Source: Cristatella mucedo
Lineage: Eukaryota; Bryozoa; Phylactolaemata; Cristatellidae
Direction of reading: 5' to 3'
Assembly (NCBI GenBank): GCA_009760855.2
Contig: WPIO01000008.1
Location: forward strand, 9,384,501-9,448,500
DNA length: 64,000 nt
Below are positions 1 through 16,935 of the stretch, one piece after another (the first letter of the stretch is position 1; every line of letters starts with the position of its first letter). The notes under the pieces are model-generated. The model did not search any database, had not been told where the DNA came from, and saw only the letters and a list, made by a program, of their open reading frames with translations. A program made the position numbers and the translations under genes.

Positions 1-636
<636 letters not shown>

Positions 637-780
637 ATGTAATGTAATGTATCTCCGTCAGTAACTCCACAAAGTCATAAAGACCATGTGGGCGTTACGC
701 AGGAGAGTTTTGTATAGCGCACTCACAGCCTAAGCGGCTTTCGGTACGCATTCGGTAGCCAACAGACTTCGTCTCACGCA
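637..780 (-). repeat. 3' end of dispersed repeat family 3 (LINE-related)
   Basis: Read on the minus strand, this segment carries the same words as copies near 9060-9240, 20140-20290 and 35690-35850: a block ending in ACCGAAAGC, then a short AT-rich link, then TGTGGAGTTAC-type sequence. The copy at 35 kb is joined to decayed LINE coding sequence, so this is probably a 5'-truncated LINE 3' end. Confidence 0.55.
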
Positions 781-1030
781 ACAAAGAGAAAGTGGGAAGC
801 ATAGCAGAGTTAGGAGAGCAGTTGAGGTAGTGAGTAGCATAGAAGTAGCAGTTCAGGACCGCTCAAAAAGATGTGCCATAGTAAAGGATAGTACGTGTAT
901 GTATTCTTTTTTATTGCTCGTCTCAGCTTTATACTTTGAATGTCAGTAACCCTTAGCTACTGCTTCTTTTGAATCGAGTAGTGCAGCGTGACTGGATAGA
1001 GATTTCTTAGGAGCTTTTTTCAAACGAAAT

Positions 1031-1107
1031 AATGTATATATATATATATATATTAGATATATATATATATATATATATTAGATATATATATATATATATA
1101 TATATAC
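1031..1107. repeat. TA microsatellite
   Basis: Three (TA)n tracts separated by TTAGATA interruptions. Simple repeat. Confidence 0.9.
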
Positions 1108-1286
1108 AGGCATTTACATGCACACAGGACATGTTTAGCACACTGCATGAAGATTCACTGCATGAAGATTTGTATATATCCTATATGTACGGACATATAC
1201 AATATTCAATATTGCTGAACACAAGACATTCAATATTGCTGAACACATTTATCCTGCATAGCTCGAATCTGTTTCACACCAAATAG

Positions 1287-1443
1287 TAGCTGGTTCGGTC
1301 CAGCGGTTAAGGTGCTCGCCAAGACCAAGGTCTGATTGAGGTCGCATGCTCGAGCCCCGAGGCATATGTGAAGCGCCTGAATAGATATTAAGTTCTCTTG
1401 GGGCGCTATGCAAATTAATTATATTATTATTATATTTTATTAA
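1287..1443 (+). repeat. SINE family 1 (tRNA-derived, LINE-like tail)
   Basis: The head resembles a tRNA promoter region, with an A-box-like TGGTTCGGTCCAGCGG and a B-box-like core GCTCGAGCCC. After a CATATGTGAAGCGCCTGAATAG link comes the tail TTAAGTTCTCTTGGGGCGCTA and a TTA-rich end. The same order of blocks recurs at 26.6, 36.1 and 59.0 kb (plus) and at 18.4, 22.7, 27.2 and 39.0 kb (minus). Confidence 0.8.
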
Positions 1444-1690
1444 AGAAAGGCCGGGAGTGCTCAACGGGGAACTGCCTTTTCAGCGTAACCAGCACTCTGT
1501 TCTCGTAGGCTTTGCGGATGTGCACGCGAAGATGTATCGCATCGGACGTGTTTCGCGCCAACTCCCTTCCCGAAAACCGGTGAGCCAAGCAGCGCTGCTC
1601 GCGTAACGTCGAAGCGAAGCATCTCAAGATGGCGATACTCCTGCCAGCCGGCTGCGCGCCAGTGCTGGCGTTGACCTCGGTCGCGCTTAC

Positions 1691-1811
1691 CTGTGTCGGG
1701 GTCGGTCAGCTGCACGTCTTCGCCCTTTTCGATAAGAGCGCGCACCTTGCTCGGCGTGAACGCATCGTGGCCCTCCAGGACGCCGTACAGCTTCGCAAGT
1801 TTGAAGCTCAT
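1691..1811 (-). CDS. First coding exon of an unrecognised gene (partial)
   Basis: On the minus strand an ATG at 1811-1809 opens 40 codons beginning MSFKLAKLYGVLEG and ending LTDPDTG at a consensus donor (CAG|gtaagc; intron begins at 1690, phase 1). The residue mix is protein-like, with a short amphipathic helix-like start and an acidic end. The exon lies at the edge of a large CpG-rich island, as expected for a 5' exon. The next exon is not visible down to position 1, so the gene probably continues outside the window. I do not recognise the family. It could also be a chance frame, since one short exon is weak evidence. Confidence 0.45.
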
Positions 1812-3900
1812 TCCGTCGTCGTCGTCGTCTTAGTCGCAGCTCCAATGTTTTGCTGGCCGCCGCCGGCACGTGGCTACTGATCGCGGCGGCTGCTGCGGCG
1901 GTCTCGCCGCCGCGGCAGCTGCCGCGACTCTTTCCTACGCCCCCGCCGCCCTTGCCGCCACCGTCCAAAGCGCGTGCGCGTGGATTGGACGGCTTCCACT
2001 CCGGCCACCGGGGCAGCCGCTACTGCGACGGCGACGGCGAGCCGCCGATCAACGCCGACGATTTAGCTCGCGCCGGCGATCGTCAACACCGCTCTGCGTC
2101 ACCTGCACGTCGAAGCGAAGCGCGCGTGCGTGCGTGCGTGCGTGCGTGCACGCTCGCGGCTCCGTAACTCAAGAGCGAGCGAGGCTGCGCAGCTGAGCGG
2201 CGAGCGGAGCGCCTCGCTCGATAGGGCTCGAGCGGGCGCGGAGAAAGGTAGAAGCTCCTCGCGGGCGGAGATAATTGATCGCGCGGCGTTCGTGCAAATA
2301 GCGGCTCGCAGAGCCCGCTTCGCAGTTTCGTAACCAATGGTTGCGTTTGCAAACATCTCAGCTGCGCCACTGCGGCGACTATGGATTTTCATTGACGAGC
2401 GTTCGCGTGCGCGCACACGAGAGTGAGATCGGAGCGACGATGGTCGGCTATTCTTACTCGCGGGAAGCTATGCAGAGCAGCGAGTCGGCTTGTTTCAGGG
2501 CAGCACGAACCGACGTTGGGCTTACAGGCCTTTCGCCAGCAGCGAAACTGGGAAAGCTGTCTCGGCGCGCGCGCGCTGAATAGCGGCCGCGTCGATGCAC
2601 CGATCCCGGCGGGGCGGGATGGCGGCGGGGCTGTGCGGCCACAGCGCTCACCTCCCTTCCCGCGCTCAGAGCGGGCTGCTCGTCCGCTGTGAAGGGAACG
2701 GCAGACGGAGAGCCGGAGCGAGACGTGCGCTGCTGCTCTCAGAGCCGGAGCGAGCCTCGCGGCCTGGCGGCTCCAGAATTTGCACGCAAAAGCCTCTCTT
2801 CCACTCCCCCGACACTTCAGTGTCACGCCGCAGCGAGTGCCCTTTTTTCGCCGCTTCGCGCTCGCCGTCTCGCCGCCGCCACAAGTAGGTCGTGAGCGCG
2901 CGCTAGAGTGCGGTGCAGACTGCCCTCGAGCTTGCGGCCGCGCGGGAGTAAGACGGGGTGGGGTGGCAGGACGCAGATCTGCCCTCCGCCGTACGCTGGA
3001 TGCAGACCGCGACGACGGAGTGAGGCAGGCGGCGGTGGCAGCGGCAGCGGAAGAGCCGCCGCCGGTACTGCGCGACGGTCGCGCTGTCGCGGCTCGCCGC
3101 GCCGCACCGGCGGCGTTCAACGACACGGACGAAGCAGCGCCGCATCAGAGAGTGCTCCTCAGATCAGCTCTCGATCTGAGATCGAGAGCTGATCTCCTCA
3201 GACCGCTCTCGGTCAGAGCAATTTCGCCGAGACCTCGCCGCGCGCTGAGAGCTCGCCGAGTGCGAGCGTGCGAGCTCTCAGCAGCAGCAGCCGCAGGTTC
3301 GATTCTCGCGGGTTCGATAGTGCGGCAACCGCTCGTATGAGCGATCGACTGGCAATCGCTCTCAATGCCGGCAGCGTCTCTCAATTCATTTTAGTCCATC
3401 TCAATCCATTCCACCAAGCAGCTCGGCGGACCAAGTGCCTCGGAGAGCGTTCCGATGCGCTCCGAGCGCTGCATTACCGCGCGCGGTGGCGTCGCTAGGC
3501 TCGGAGTAGGCCGCGATCTCCGGCTTGACCTTGGCCGAGCCATGACTCGCGCCTCTGCCCTCCTCGCGTCTAGGCAAGTACGGGCCGGTGGAGGACGTGC
3601 GCGTGACTCTCGACCAATGCCACGGCGGAGACAGACTGGCTGGGAAAAGGTCAAGGCCAAGCCAAGCGCCCAGCGATCGAACGGAGCTCACCAGAATACA
3701 AGCGATGGCGGATCGAAAGCGGTTTCTACTAGCCTACGAGCAGCGAGCTCACTACGCTATGCGCTTTTCGCCGCTCTGCGGCTCTGCGCGCAGTCACTGT
3801 CTGCGTCAGAGCTCGCGTCGCGGCTCGAATGAGCACTCGCCGGTGTCGTGCGACACTGCGAGTCCAGAAGTAAGGCCTCCGTGCGTGCTTTGCAGGCAAG
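1812..3900. promoter_or_regulatory. Large CpG-rich island
   Basis: About 2 kb of very GC- and CpG-rich DNA, with long overlapping open frames on all strands that are a by-product of base composition. It abuts the ATG of the minus-strand exon at 1691-1811 and is the likely promoter for that gene. A plus-strand transcript could also start here, but no convincing plus-strand exon was found. It contains the palindrome at 3161-3195. Confidence 0.6.
3161..3195. repeat. Perfect 17-bp inverted repeat (palindrome)
   Basis: AGATCAGCTCTCGATCT is followed after one base by its exact reverse complement. Within CpG-rich DNA it would form a strong hairpin or cruciform. Confidence 0.9.
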
Positions 3901-4824
3901 CGTCAATGTCTGCATAGATTGCCTCGGAATGAGAAAGCCGAGGCAAGCGTCTGAGCCAGCTTTTAAGGTAGCTCAACGTGATTTGCCAAGCCGCTAGCGG
4001 CCGAGGAGTTGCAATTCAAGATAACCCAAAAGCGTTCAAAATTAGCCTCGGACAAGGCGTGGGAACGAAAAGAAGAGGATTATCGCTGATCTACGTCCAT
4101 CGTCAGTGCGAATACGTGTAAATAGGCATCTTACTTCAATCTTACAGTATTCTCACGGGGAATATCGTGGTTCGAATATCTTGGAGCAATGCATTTCACT
4201 CAGAGAGGGAGCACCCGGACGCAAACGTCCGGGTCACTGACCGTCCGAGGCCGAGTGGGCGAGACAACACGCCTAAGGGCAGCACCCTGGTACAGTAGCC
4301 GCATAGTCGCTCCCATTGCGCACTGCGTCCCTTTGAGATGTGGACGACTTCAATGAGGACTCTGTCTAGCCTGCCCTTGAATGCCGTCGTTAGGGTATCA
4401 AAACGATATCGTCGTGTCATCCACTGGCAACCGACCGGCAAAGCGCCTTGGGAATCGGAGCTGCCCGCTCTCGAGGCAACGCTAGCATGTGAAAACGAGG
4501 CGAGTCTTCCACAGTCGTCTGCTGGAGCTGGAGTGCCCCACGGAGCTTTTCCAGGATTCCGCCAGAGAATTGAGTTCCAGCATTCCAGCTGCGCAGGTCA
4601 GCGAATCCACTGCTCGGCGGCGGTGTTGGAATCGTCGCTAGGATATCTCGCACTCTGGTGACTTTGTGCATTTGGAGACGCCCCAGTCGATAGCCGATGA
4701 CCGGTCGTGACCAGCCCGAAAAGCGTGAGCTCGCTTTCTAAAGATGGCGCCGAGAGTAAAAAGGGCAGGTGTACTGGCTGCTGTACCAATAGGCCTACCT
4801 TATCTCGAGACAAAACTCCTGAAC
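3901..4824. other. Unannotated intergenic stretch
   Basis: Mixed-composition DNA with no recognised gene or clear repeat. Open frames near 4200-4660 lack conserved motifs and plausible exon boundaries. Confidence 0.35.
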
Positions 4825-4984
4825 ACTAGATGAGAGCTTTTCCGTTTAAAAGTAAACAAGAAGCTCCGACGCAGGCCCCGCGTCGCCTGCCGCGAACACC
4901 CGACCTACCGCAGCCGCGAGGACAGTGCACGACCGGTGCCGAGAGAGAAACGAGAAGCGGAAGTGAGCGGAAGCCGCGACCGGC

Positions 4985-5022
4985 GCGGCCTGACGTCACG
5001 AGGCTTCGTGACGTCAGGCCGC
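4985..5022. promoter_or_regulatory. 38-nt palindrome with two CRE octamers
   Basis: GCGGCCTGACGTCACGA and its exact reverse complement flank a 4-nt loop (GGCT). Each arm holds TGACGTCA, the full palindromic cAMP-response element recognised by CREB/ATF bZIP dimers. It lies in a GC-rich patch (about 4860-5130). No adjacent first exon was identified, so its target gene is unknown. Confidence 0.7.
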
Positions 5023-5597
5023 GGCGGCGGGACGCGGAGTATCGAAATGCCTGCCATAGCGTCGCGCATTGCAGCGCACTGGCAGAGGTGTCACCGCGGG
5101 GTGGCGGCGGCGTCCATCCAAACCTAGTGCCTAAAGGCTTCGCCGTCTGTGTGCTCTCTCGACAGACGAGTCTGCTCCAGGCACTGCCGACAGCTTGTCA
5201 CCGCATCTCGCATGGAGCCTCGAGAAACTGCAAGCGTCGTTCTTTCTCGCTACGCTCTCGTGCTTTGGAGGTGCATCCGAGCATCGCGCTGCGGTCGTTT
5301 CAGCTGCCTCGCTTGAAACGACGCTCGTCGCGCGGTTGCGCAAAAATGTGGGGCAGAGGTCCTCGACCGAGCCACTTGAACAAATCATCCTAGTCTGTTT
5401 ACTGCGTGCTTGCAAGAAACCCGACGACCATGAGTTTCCTAACAGCTTCATGCGTGCACCGCTTTATAAAGTACGCAGCGAAACGGCGGCACCCGCCGAG
5501 CCATTTTTAATGCTGGCCGACATTAACACGTGCAGGAGTGAGCTTACGCTGAGTCCCGAGAGCTTGCGAAACTCGGGAAAGTCAATGGCGGCCGATG

Positions 5598-5690
5598 AGC
5601 TGGTTTGGTCCTGTGGTTAAGGTGCTCGCCCGACCTAGGTCTGGCTGAGGTCGTGGGCTCGAGCCCTGTGGCATACGTGCACGCCAAAGA
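5598..5690 (+). repeat. SINE family 1, 3'-truncated
   Basis: The head block (AGCTGGTTTGGTCC, GTGGTTAAGGTGCTCGCC) and the B-box-like GGGCTCGAGCCC followed by TGTGGCATACGTG match the other family-1 copies. The LINE-like tail is missing. Confidence 0.75.
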
Positions 5691-5699
5691 ATGCGATGC

Positions 5700-6640
5700 T
5701 ATCACGCACGCACCTGCGACAGCCGCGAGACGCGCGAAAAAATGACCTCACGTGACCTCGGTAAAAGGCGACCCGACAGAGGCGCAGTACGGCGGCGTTG
5801 CAGCTTAAAGGACGCCAAGTGACGAACGATAACAGTCACACACAATTTTTTGCGACATGCGAAGGATCGGAGTGTCGGATGGGGCGCTTCGGCAGTGCGC
5901 ATCGTTGGCAGTGACGCGTGCGTTTGAATTTTGCCTCGTCGTCCTCGTTGGCAGCTCGAACATTCGGGGGAGGGTGCTACGGGGGCCATGACACCAATAC
6001 AGGCGACATGAAACTCGAAAAAGGCTGCACTGCAGCAGTGTTCTGATCATCGCGTGCCTTTGTAGTCAAAGCGGCGAACCCCAGCAGCTACGCCCGCCTG
6101 CCACGTTGGCTTAATCGTAATAAAGACCAGCAATGCGAGGAGCTCAATTGCTCTTCGGGGTCACCGGCTTCTAGCTGGGAAAAAATGTGCTGCCTAGCTA
6201 GACGAACCGCTTCTGCTAGCATCTAAATTCGTAAGTAGTACTTGCGCTAGCCTTTCAAAGCATCGAGGAGAGTCCAACGCGAAGTACTAGAGTACCGGTG
6301 CTTTTACTAACTCCACCGTCTAAAGCAGCACTGAGTGAGAATAAAATAAAATGGTGAATTGCAGACACCTTACTAATCATTTTTACTCTTGCACTTGTTA
6401 TATCTTTTATTAATTTTTCGAGGTTCTGTGTGAATAAAATAAAAACAGGAGCAAAATATTTTTACGGCCGCTCTGGTTATCGCATTTCGTCGCGCCTTGA
6501 ATAGAAAATGCGGGCTAGAAAATAGAAATAGGGTCCAAGAAAATTTGGTTCGGATTTCTTCTTGACTGCGAAGGCATCATTCTAAAACAGAATGCTGACC
6601 TCAATCGGTCAGGCTCGCTTCCTCAGACTGAAGAAATGTA
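5700..6640. other. Unannotated intergenic stretch
   Basis: No recognised gene or repeat. AT-rich around 6330-6450, where AATAAAATAAAA-like words occur, but nothing upstream looks like a terminal exon. Confidence 0.35.
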
Positions 6641-6649
6641 AGAAAAAAA

Positions 6650-7400
6650 CGGAAAAAATTGCCGCCCCCGCCGCTACTTGTCAAGTTGAGTCGTGTCTCC
6701 TGGATCGGTCGCGTCCAAGATGACGTTGCTGCGAGACGCGCACGAACCGGAAACGTTGGTCGGTGGCAGTGGATTGTTCGTCGTCGTCGGAGGAGGAGGA
6801 GGAGGAGGAGAGCGGCTGCTTCCGCCGTCAGCTCTCCTCCTATTTCACGCTGGCGTGAACGCGGCGCTTCGCGCGTTCGCGACGCGTTGCGCACCGCCCG
6901 CTACGATTGCCGCCGCCGCCGCCGCCGAATAAACGGTGCATTGTTCGGCGGACGAAGCGAGGGCTTTTCTTAGGATCAGCTACAGCCGCTTCTTTTTGAG
7001 TACTCGAAAGAGTAATCGGAGGCCCGCGAATGACAGGTACGAGTTGACGCGGATTAGAGCTGGCGAGGTGGAAGCGCGTCCGGTCAAAAAGAGGGTATCT
7101 GCGGAAACTCTCCGCTCTCGTCCGCGTAGTCTCGCACACGAACGCGTCTAGAATTTCGGGTCGCATTTGGCGGGGGATCTCTGAGTGAGGGATCGCTGGC
7201 AACAAGCGCCGAGGCCATCGGTAAGAAGTCCGCTTAGACAGGCATCAAAAAATGGCGGATGCCATTGGTAGGAAATCCACCGAGATGAGCGCGGGAAAAA
7301 TGGCGGCGATGGCCAGCGCTGCTTCTCACGTCCGCCTCCGTCGCGCTCAGTGCGCGGCTCCATAACCTCACAGACTGGCTCCTAATGCGGCCTCGTTGTA
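6650..7400. promoter_or_regulatory. CpG-rich island
   Basis: GC- and CpG-rich, with GGA and CCG triplet runs around 6790-6930 and two ATGGCGG words at 7250-7310, typical of animal 5' regions. No exon can be joined to it with confidence. Confidence 0.45.
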
Positions 7401-7538
7401 TCGGCGCTCCATTTCCTAGAATTTTCCTTCGGTGCTTAAAGCAGCACCCGCGACTACGAGCACGCGAGTCCACGGGATCGAGATGGAGCTGAAACTTCGC
7501 TGTGACTCCCAAAGCTACGTGCATTGCTCATTCGCAGC

Positions 7539-7630
7539 AAATAATAATAATAATAATACAATTGTATGGCACCCTCACAGAAATGAATCTCGTTCTAGGC
7601 ACTTTTTCTGGTACTGTAGAAAGAGAAATA
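7539..7630 (-). repeat. LINE/SINE 3' tail fragment
   Basis: A (ATA)n end followed by GGCACCCTCACAGAAATGAATCTC and GGCACTTTT matches, in this orientation, the tails near 31.8, 52.7 and 59.2 kb. It is a minus-strand 3' end of an L2-like element. Confidence 0.55.
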
Positions 7631-7699
7631 GAAAGCACTACCGAATAATAGAAGAGAATTAATCCTAAACTCTTTCCAGTCCACTGGAATCAGGCTTGA

Positions 7700-9010
7700 G
7701 TTTGAATCATGCCCGCGCAAGCTTAGAGGACCACCGACGTACTGGACTATCGTCGCCGCCGCCGCCATTTTCTCGCCACCTAGTCAGAGCAGCGGGCGGA
7801 CAGCGCCGCGCTCCCCGAAGACGCAGCTGCGACAGACACCCGTAATCTCTCCTGCAGAGAAATGGACGCGCGCGCACCGCCCCGACGTCGCGGGGACGGC
7901 TCAAAAGACGTCGCACCCCGCCCGACGCATGCCCATGTACTGCGCGCACGTGCAGAGCGCGCTTTGCTTCTGAAAGCCGCCGTAAGCGCGGCGCCGCTAC
8001 GCGCAGCCCTCCGCGCTACGGGCGGGTGGACGGGCGCTGCGGCCGAGCTGTGCCCGCCCGAGTCAGTGCTCGCCGTCTCTTGCGCCGTCACCCGTCGCCG
8101 ACTTGCACGCGCTCGCGCCCGGCGGCCGAGAGAGTTTTCGCGCTCGCTCGAAAGCACCGGCGAGCGCTCGACTCGTGTGCTGCCTCGGCGAAGAAGTCTG
8201 CCGCTGCTCGTCAAATGGCGGCGAAGGCCCGGCGGCAGGACACTTCGCGAGTGAGCGCGCTACTTGAGCGCGCACGTGCGCGCGCGCGATTCGGTCGGCC
8301 ATCGATAGAGCGCAGATGCAGTGACTGCGGCCAAGATCAGACGGACGGACGGCCGGCCGGAGCTTCGCTCTCGGCGAGCGCCAGGCGGCGCGCTCCGCCG
8401 ACTGGCAACGGTGCGGCTCCGCAAGAGCGCGCCGAGCTCGCGCGAGCGAGCGAGAGCACGCCAGAGCGTGCGCCGCGGCGACGGCGGTGGCGGCGGCGTA
8501 CCTGCGCGCGACGAGGCTGGTGGCGAGGAGCGCGCGCGCGGTCCGGCGACGTGGCAGCAGCCCGCCAGTCGTCGCGACTGGCGACAGACTGGCAGCGGCA
8601 GCGGATGGATCGTCCGCCGCTGCCGCCGCCGCTGCGTCAGAATAAATCGATGCCCGCTCCTTTGCTATGCCAATGGGTAGTAGATGTTGAAGGTTACCTG
8701 AGCGTCAACAAACGCGGGCAAACAAAGAGTCGCTGCGCTCGGCTGGCATCGGGCCTTTCACTTCCTGCATCGCTATCGGTGGTGAAGGCGGAGGCAATTT
8801 CCTTTTTGCGATTGGCAACAGCCGGTGGTCTGCTTTCACCTCCTAGCCGTCGTGAATTGCCACAGTCGTCTCATAGCACGCAGCAGCGACGTCACTGCGG
8901 GCGGGCGCGCTAGTGATCCTGGGGCGGGCAATCTTTTTGCTGCTTTTCAACTTCAAGGGTTGCACCGCGAAAATCACGCATGCGCGTCTGCGCATGCGCG
9001 TCGCTGAGAC
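7700..9010. promoter_or_regulatory. CpG-rich island with NRF-1-like site
   Basis: Very CpG-rich, with long composition-driven frames on both strands. TGCGCATGCGCG at 8989-9000 fits the NRF-1 consensus, and a partly overlapping inverted copy precedes it. It is the closest strong island upstream of the plus-strand FAM78-like exons starting at 10399, so it may hold that gene's unseen first exon. ATGGCGGCGAAGG at 8215 ends at a possible donor, but in the wrong phase. Confidence 0.5.
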
Positions 9011-9059
9011 GTTTGTCTCGCGGTTGGCGGCTATTTTGGCGTGCCTTTGCCTCTAGCCT

Positions 9060-9245
9060 GCACTTGCACCATTTTCCTCACCATCGACGACAGTTGGGCT
9101 GATTTGCAGTCTGCTCGCTGCCGAATGCGTACCGAAAGCCGCGTAGGATTTGAGTGTGCTATAGAAAACTCTTTCGTAAAACCCACACAGTCTGTGTGGC
9201 TTTGTGGAGTTACAGACAGAGATGCATTACATAAGTGCAGACATA
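9060..9245 (+). repeat. 3' end of dispersed repeat family 3
   Basis: Contains CAGTCTGCTCGCTGCCGAATG, ACCGAAAGCCGC and GTGGCTTTGTGGAGTTACAG, in the same order as the copies at 20.1 and 35.7 kb (plus) and at 0.64 kb (minus). Confidence 0.6.
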
Positions 9246-9352
9246 CAAATATCCGGGAACCGAAGACCATTACATCGCCTTCTTACGAGTTGAATTTCTG
9301 CGGTGTATTTCTTGTATCCGGGTACTCGTGTACTCCTCCTTCAGATCAAGAT

Positions 9353-9428
9353 ATTGATGCACTGCTACTTCGTATCTAGGCACGCTTTTACTGCGACTAT
9401 TGATGCACTGCTACTTCGTATCTAGGCA
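9353..9428 (+). repeat. 30-bp exact direct repeat
   Basis: ATTGATGCACTGCTACTTCG followed by TATCTAGGCA occurs at 9353-9382 and again at 9399-9428, 16 bp apart. A recent local tandem duplication is the simplest explanation. Confidence 0.9.
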
Positions 9429-9721
9429 ACCATGGCTGTCGGTTTGCCACCGTTTGAGACGCTATTTGACCTCTGCAGTCTGTATTTACCAGGCAGTAGT
9501 GAAACGGCATCCATTCGCCATAGGCGAGTCTCCGCTGACTAAGCCGCTGAGTCTAGATCTAAGCTCGGGGAATAGTTCCGCCAAGTGAAAGGACGTCACC
9601 GACTGCCACCGCACGGTGATCAGACATTTGACCGATAGGCCTCTGCAGTCTCTGGCTCTATAAATCCTCCCGTCATTAGGCGGCTTTTGGAAATACCAAA
9701 AAAGCATGGACTCATCGCCTC

Positions 9722-9840
9722 CTCGTTAGGCCTATAGGTCAGGTGCTCGCCTTTGATGCTAGCCCTGCGGCATATGTAAAGCGCCAGGACAGATGCTAAA
9801 ATATCCTAGGGTTCCTTAAAAAGGAATTTTGTATATAAAT
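9722..9840 (+). repeat. Degenerate SINE family 1
   Basis: GTGCTCGCC, GCCCTGCGGCATATGTAAAGCGCC and a rearranged tail are recognisable; the middle of the head is deleted. Confidence 0.5.
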
Positions 9841-10398
9841 TCATACTGCTCAAGCTTCGTCACGGCTGCACTCAGCGCAGCCGCTGTCGTGGCCGCCTAG
9901 ACTGTAAATCCGGCTGCAATCTCTGAAGACACTTTGAAAACCGGCATATTGTCGTAATAATGTCTTCGCTACCGTGCAATGTTCAGCGAGAAAGCGAAGC
10001 GAAGCCTGCATAAGACGCTTGGCTTTCCTACTGCAGCTCATTTATTTTACCTTCCCTTTCCTACGTCAGCGCGATTTTTCCGTCTTGGGCTCTAGCCTTC
10101 GAGAGCATATTTCCGAGATAGGTCAAAGGTTAGCGCCCCGGAATTAAGGGAAGCGACCTGGCGAGCCAGTGCGGCTGTTGAGCGCCTACGGCGGTGTGGC
10201 TATTTTCGCGCCAGCTAACACCGCGCCTCCCTGAGGCGATTAGGCATCGGTTCAATGTCCTCGGTTCGTTTCCGCTCTCCATGCTTCGTCTCGCGTTAAC
10301 CAAGAACCAATCCCCTGTGGCCCTCTGATGACCTCTAAAAGAAAAGCCGCGATGAGCCAATGGCGTTGCAGCTAAGCTTTCGCTGGTCTCCTTTGCAG

Positions 10399-16442
<6,044 letters not shown>

Positions 16443-16457
16443 CGCGAGCAGTGCGGT

Positions 16458-16504
<47 letters not shown>

Positions 16505-16935
16505 ATGCTGGTCGTTTCCCCCACCCAGCCCCCCCCCCCCCGCATCTGCACATCGTCCGCCGCCGCGCCGCCTCGATGCTGGTGTCGTTTTCCTCCAACC
16601 AGCCCCCCCCCCCGCATCTGCACATCGTCCGGCCCGCCGCTCGAGGCACCGCCCAGCACCAGCACTCTCGCGCCTGCCACCATCGCTGGCAGCGCCGCCG
16701 CCGGCCGTTGGCGGATCCTCTCGCCATGGGTCACTGCCCTGGCCATTCGGGGCCACTCGTCGGCCATGTTTCGAGATGCGAATGCGCTTCGCTGCGCACC
16801 GTCGTCGTAGGGGGGGGGCGAACCTACGTCGGTGCCGATGCCGCCCGAGCGCATGCGCGAAGTTGGCGCAATCCGTGCAAGCGAAGCCGGCGTGTCGACG
16901 TCGCGCGTGCTCGCTTCGCTAAATAGAGGCGATTT
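16443..16935. other. GC-rich 3' flank of FAM78-like A
   Basis: Begins right after the stop codon. It contains (GCC)n at about 16461-16505, two C-runs, and a repeated block (CCCCGCATCTGCACATCGTCC) at 16539-16560 and 16610-16631. Probably 3' UTR and flank; no polyadenylation signal was found. Confidence 0.5.

Noticed and set aside
1850-3692. Many long overlapping frames in GC-rich DNA
   Set aside because: They occur on both strands in several frames at once, are Arg/Ala/Pro-rich, and lack splice logic or motifs. They reflect CpG-rich composition.
7862-8913. Long plus-strand frames (130-295 codons)
   Set aside because: Compositional Arg/Ala/Ser-rich frames in a CpG island, overlapped by equally long minus-strand frames.
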